46,750 nucleotides of DNA from Nitrosospira sp. Nl5 (GTDB lineage Bacteria > Pseudomonadota > Gammaproteobacteria > Burkholderiales > Nitrosomonadaceae). Below, one piece after another: positions 43,667 to 46,750 of this stretch (position 1 is the stretch's first letter; every line of letters starts with the position of its first letter). The position numbers and the translations under genes were made by a program. The stretch spans positions 1 to 46,750 of the forward strand of contig NZ_FMVQ01000017.1 in the NCBI RefSeq assembly GCF_900102495.1, read 5' to 3'. The notes under the pieces were generated by a model, which saw only the letters and a program-made list of their open reading frames with translations, made no database searches and was not told the DNA's origin.

Positions 43667-44550
43667 CCGAGCGCAAAGGCATCATTCTCGCCGGCGGTTC
43701 CGGTACGCGGCTTTACCCCGTGACGAAAGCGGTTTCCAAGCAACTGCTGCCTATTTATGACAAGCCGATGATCTACTATCCCCTGAGCACGCTTATGCTG
43801 GCAGGCATCCGCGACATTCTTGTTATCTCTACGCCGCAAGACACGCCACGTTTTGAGCAACTGCTAGGCGATGGAAGCGATTGGGGGCTAAATTTTCAGT
43901 ATGCCATACAACCCAGCCCGGACGGACTGGCCCATGCCTTCACCATTGGCAGACATTTCATCAAGGATAATCCTAGCGCGCTAGTGCTGGGCGATAACAT
44001 CTTCTATGGTCACGATCTGCAGATGCAATTGGAATGCGCCATGGCAAAGCGGGAAGGAGCGACCATATTTGCCTATCATGTACAGGACCCGGAGCGTTAT
44101 GGCGTAGTTGCTTTTGATGCCAATGATCGAGTGACTTCACTGGAAGAAAAACCCCTCCAGCCCAAGAGCAATTATGCTATCACCGGCCTGTATTTCTACG
44201 ATAACGAAGTCGTGGATATCGTCAGCGGGCTCAAGCCCTCCGCTCGTGGCGAACTTGAAATAACGGATGTTAACCGTATCTACCTGGAACGCGACCGGCT
44301 CAGCGTTGAAATTATGGGCCGTGGTTATGCGTGGCTGGACACGGGCACGCACGAGAGCCTGATAGAAGCGAGCAATTTCATTGAAACCATCGAGCACCGC
44401 CAAGGTCTCAAAGTAGCATGCCCCGAAGAAATTGCCTACCGGCAAGGTTTTATCAATACCGCACAGCTTGAGAAGTTGGCACATCCGTTGGCCAAAAACG
44501 GCTATGGTCAGTATTTATTGCGCCTGCTGAAGGAGGGAATGATTGCATGA
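43663..44550 (+). CDS. rfbA: Glucose-1-phosphate thymidylyltransferase
   Basis: 295 residues. The nucleotidyltransferase signature [32 protein letters not shown] is at the N-terminus, with [11 protein letters not shown] and [15 protein letters not shown] downstream. It makes dTDP-glucose, the first pathway step. It overlaps both neighbours by 4 bases, showing tight coupling. Confidence 0.97.
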   Translation: MTERKGIILAGGSGTRLYPVTKAVSKQLLPIYDKPMIYYPLSTLMLAGIRDILVISTPQDTPRFEQLLGDGSDWGLNFQYAIQPSPDGLAHAFTIGRHFIKDNPSALVLGDNIFYGHDLQMQLECAMAKREGATIFAYHVQDPERYGVVAFDANDRVTSLEEKPLQPKSNYAITGLYFYDNEVVDIVSGLKPSARGELEITDVNRIYLERDRLSVEIMGRGYAWLDTGTHESLIEASNFIETIEHRQGLKVACPEEIAYRQGFINTAQLEKLAHPLAKNGYGQYLLRLLKEGMIA

Positions 44551-45098
44551 AGGTGATTCCCACTTCTATTCCCGACGTGCTGATCATTGAGCCCCGAGTT
44601 TTCGGTGACAGCCGGGGGTTTTTCTTCGAAAGCTTCAACCAGAAAAATTTCAGTCAAGCCACCGGACTTGACATAGAATTTGTGCAAGACAATCACAGTC
44701 GCTCGGTCAAGGATGTGCTGCGCGGTCTCCACTACCAGATACGGCAACCTCAGGGGAAATTGGTGCGTGTCGCGCGTGGTGCGGTATTTGATGTGTGCGT
44801 GGACATCCGCAAATCCTCTCCGACCTTTGGCCGCTGGGTTGGAGTGGAGTTGACTGAAGTTAACTACCGCCAGATGTGGGTGCCACCCGGATTTGCCCAT
44901 GGCTTTTACGTGTTGAGCGACAGCGCTGATTTCTTGTACAAGACCAGCGATTATTACGTTCCTGATTTGGAGCGCAGCCTCGCATGGAACGATCCGGAAA
45001 TTGCCATTTCCTGGCCAATCGGCAATGGTACACAACCCATCGTTTCAGCCAAAGATATGCAAGGAGCGAGGCTCGCTAATGCGGAGGTGTTTGCGTGA
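44547..45098 (+). CDS. rfbC: dTDP-4-dehydrorhamnose 3,5-epimerase
   Basis: 183 residues, a full-length cupin. [15 protein letters not shown], then [18 protein letters not shown] with the catalytic His, and [15 protein letters not shown] are family blocks. It performs step 3 of dTDP-rhamnose synthesis and closes the rfbBDAC operon, in which all four genes overlap by 1 or 4 bases. Confidence 0.97.
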   Translation: MKVIPTSIPDVLIIEPRVFGDSRGFFFESFNQKNFSQATGLDIEFVQDNHSRSVKDVLRGLHYQIRQPQGKLVRVARGAVFDVCVDIRKSSPTFGRWVGVELTEVNYRQMWVPPGFAHGFYVLSDSADFLYKTSDYYVPDLERSLAWNDPEIAISWPIGNGTQPIVSAKDMQGARLANAEVFA

Positions 45099-45264
45099 GC
45101 CTCAACTTATTAATATGCGAGATACCCGAATAAATGGAATAATTTAAGGCCGGTAGTATTGTCAGTGGAGCCGATGGTAATTAGCTCCGCAGTGTGAAAT
45201 GGGCAATGACTGCAAGCAAATTTAAGTTAACGTGAAAGGAAACAGTCCGACAAGGATCTGCGAG

Positions 45265-46371
45265 ATGAGAGAAACGATAGCTGGGCAGGAATTTCCATTG
45301 CGGGAGGCGCACAACCTTGTCCGCGATCTGATGACGCCAAATCCCTGGATTTACTGGATTGATTTTCTTTTTCATATCTCATTGGGCTGGGCTGCCTTTG
45401 TGGCTGCTGTTTCCACGCCGCTGTTTTCCGCCTGGCAGCTTGTGAGTGTTATCGTTGCTACGTTCGCTCTTTATCGTGCGGCTATTTTCATTCATGAATT
45501 GGCCCATCTGAGAAAAGGCACGTTCAAGTTGTTCCGTCTGGTATGGAATGTTATTTGCGGGATACCGTTACTGATTCCATCCTTTACGTATGACGGCGTG
45601 CACAGCGATCATCACAAGCCTGACGTCTATGGCACCAGCAAGGACGGCGAATATATTCCCTTCGCAACCCTGAAACCGTCGGCGATGGTAGGCTATGTAT
45701 TGCTGTCGTTCCTACTACCGTTTTTCTTTATCGTCCGTTTCCTCCTCCTCACGCCTTTGTCATATCTGATCCCGCCATTGCGTAAATTGATCTGGGAGAG
45801 GGCATCCTCTCTTACTATCGATATGAGTTATAAGCGTGCAGAAAATGCAATTCGCAATGACAAGCACTGGCGGCTGCAAGAGTTTGCTGCTTTCGTATTT
45901 GTAACAGTAGCCATCTTTTGCATCGCGTTGGGTATCTTGACCTATAAGGCTCTTGTTCTCTGGTATGCGATCGCAATGGTAATTTTCTTTATAAACTCGT
46001 TGCGCACACTGAGCGCGCATGCTTATCGCAATCCTGGTGATCATCAGATGGAATTTGCCGAGCAATATCTCGACTCCATCAATGTACCGGGTAATTTATT
46101 CATCACCGCCTTATGGGCTCCGGTTGGCTTGCGGTACCATGCGACACACCATCTTTTCATGAGCCTGCCCTATCATAATCTTGGCAAGGCTCAGCGCCGC
46201 TTGGTGAGTGGTTTGAGTGACAATACGCTTTACCTGAAGACTGTGCGTACCAGTATGTGGGATGCGCTGCGACGTATCTGGCGTGAAGCGTCAGCATCAA
46301 ATCTGAAAACCAAAGTGCCCATCCCCGGGGCCACCTTGGACAATGCGATTGGCAGGCAAAGAAACGGATGA
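45265..46371 (+). CDS. Fatty acid desaturase family membrane protein
   Basis: 368 residues from ATG at 45265, with AAGGA 8 bases upstream; a GTG at 45232 is also possible. The three histidine boxes of membrane di-iron desaturases are present: HELAH, HSDHH and HATHH, spread between about four membrane helices. Such enzymes introduce double bonds or hydroxyls in acyl chains or sphingoid bases. The neighbourhood (rhamnose operon, and a sphingolipid-like module 31 kb away) permits a surface-lipid role, but the substrate is unknown. It lies about 165 bases past rfbC and may have its own promoter. Confidence 0.88.
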   Translation: MRETIAGQEFPLREAHNLVRDLMTPNPWIYWIDFLFHISLGWAAFVAAVSTPLFSAWQLVSVIVATFALYRAAIFIHELAHLRKGTFKLFRLVWNVICGIPLLIPSFTYDGVHSDHHKPDVYGTSKDGEYIPFATLKPSAMVGYVLLSFLLPFFFIVRFLLLTPLSYLIPPLRKLIWERASSLTIDMSYKRAENAIRNDKHWRLQEFAAFVFVTVAIFCIALGILTYKALVLWYAIAMVIFFINSLRTLSAHAYRNPGDHQMEFAEQYLDSINVPGNLFITALWAPVGLRYHATHHLFMSLPYHNLGKAQRRLVSGLSDNTLYLKTVRTSMWDALRRIWREASASNLKTKVPIPGATLDNAIGRQRNG

Positions 46372-46575
46372 TATAAGCTTTGATTGATTTAAGGCGCGGG
46401 TGAAAATAGATGGAATTGCGCGGGGTTGTTTTGCCGTCCATCTCTTAGCCGGCTAGGCGAGAGAAGCGGATTGACCCTCCTCTTGCCTGATCCCTCCCGC
46501 AATGTCCTTGTTCGCGCCGGCATGCAACATATTCATGGTTCCTACTGTAGCGCGCAGGCATGTTACCTACATTTC

Positions 46576-46750
46576 TTACAACTGTTTGAGCAATATTTTT
46601 GCTTCATTGACGGAAGAGAAGTGCTTATCGGTAGCGAGCAACTGCTCAAGTTCCCTGCGCGCTTTCTCCTTCTCACCGGCTTTAACCAGGCCGAGAATAA
46701 AATGATAGCGGATTTGGCCTACTTTCGGGGCCATGGAGACGGCTTCCGCC
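46576..46750 (-). CDS. C-terminal part of a TPR protein, possibly PEP-CTERM-associated (partial)
   Basis: Only the last 58 codons are present; the gene runs leftwards into the window from beyond the right edge and stops at 46576-46578. The translation contains a TPR-like helix pair, with VGQIRYHFILGLVKAGEKEKA followed by RRELEQLLAT, and ends AKILLKQL. The order of a final TPR helix and LLKxL end resembles the TPR lipoproteins of PEP-CTERM/exosortase systems (PrsT type). With so little sequence this identity is inference. Confidence 0.55.
   Translation of the reverse strand, partial: AEAVSMAPKVGQIRYHFILGLVKAGEKEKARRELEQLLATDKHFSSVNEAKILLKQL

Noticed and set aside
46451-46460. TAGCCGGCTA palindrome near the right end
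   Set aside because: A 10-base palindrome is too short to support a site, and there is no T tract for a terminator.
1-46750. CRISPR arrays, insertion sequences or prophage genes
   Set aside because: No regularly spaced repeats, transposase, integrase or phage structural gene was seen on either strand.

Overview
The window looks like a chromosome segment of a betaproteobacterium of the Nitrosomonadales, most like Nitrosospira. This is an inference from three things: the minus-strand order xseB-ispA-dxs-folE2, a methanolan-type eps cluster with exosortase B, and a moderate GC content. No rRNA, ammonia-oxidation gene or other definitive marker is present, so the genus is not proven.

Layout. 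(1) About 1-7.7 kb is housekeeping: a His-rich membrane-anchored exported protein, a minus-strand tRNA cluster (Pro-Arg-His), the isoprenoid/folate genes xseB-ispA-dxs-folE2, then a Rieske oxygenase with a small SpoIIAA-like protein. (2) About 8.1-14.4 kb is a lipid module with its own sigma70-type promoter: fatty acyl-AMP ligase, NAD-dependent epimerase/reductase, acyl carrier protein, PLP-dependent alpha-oxoamine (serine palmitoyltransferase-like) synthase and an MsbA-type ABC exporter. The first four match the gene set of bacterial sphingolipid synthesis. (3) A 1.15 kb gene-poor stretch holds a 20-bp palindrome and a near-consensus sigma54 promoter. (4) About 15.6-27.6 kb is the export and assembly machinery of an exopolysaccharide: epsA regulator, epsB initiating transferase, epsL, epsD, epsE, epsF, epsG, exosortase xrtB, epsI and a Wzx-like flippase. 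(5) About 27.6-38.3 kb holds polymer genes: two polysaccharide lyase paralogues (one with a PEP-CTERM tail), a Wzy-like polymerase, GT4 and WecG-type glycosyltransferases, wecB, a methyltransferase, galE and manC. (6) About 38.5-40.2 kb holds two PEP-CTERM proteins made by tandem duplication of the 3' tail of manC plus the following gene, closed by a strong terminator. (7) About 40.6-46.7 kb holds tRNA-Val, an RsuA/RluF-type pseudouridine synthase, the dTDP-rhamnose operon rfbBDAC, a fatty acid desaturase and, cut by the right edge, the end of a TPR protein.

How the parts work together. EpsB loads the first sugar on undecaprenyl phosphate. The GT4 and WecG-type enzymes extend the unit using UDP-ManNAc (wecB), UDP-galactose (galE), GDP-mannose (manC) and dTDP-rhamnose (rfb). 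The flippase and Wzy-like protein move and polymerise it, and EpsF/EpsG/EpsE/EpsL control length and export. XrtB would process the three PEP-CTERM proteins encoded here, linking protein sorting to the extracellular matrix. The adjacent sphingolipid-like module with an exporter suggests that an unusual outer-membrane lipid may be part of the same cell-surface programme.
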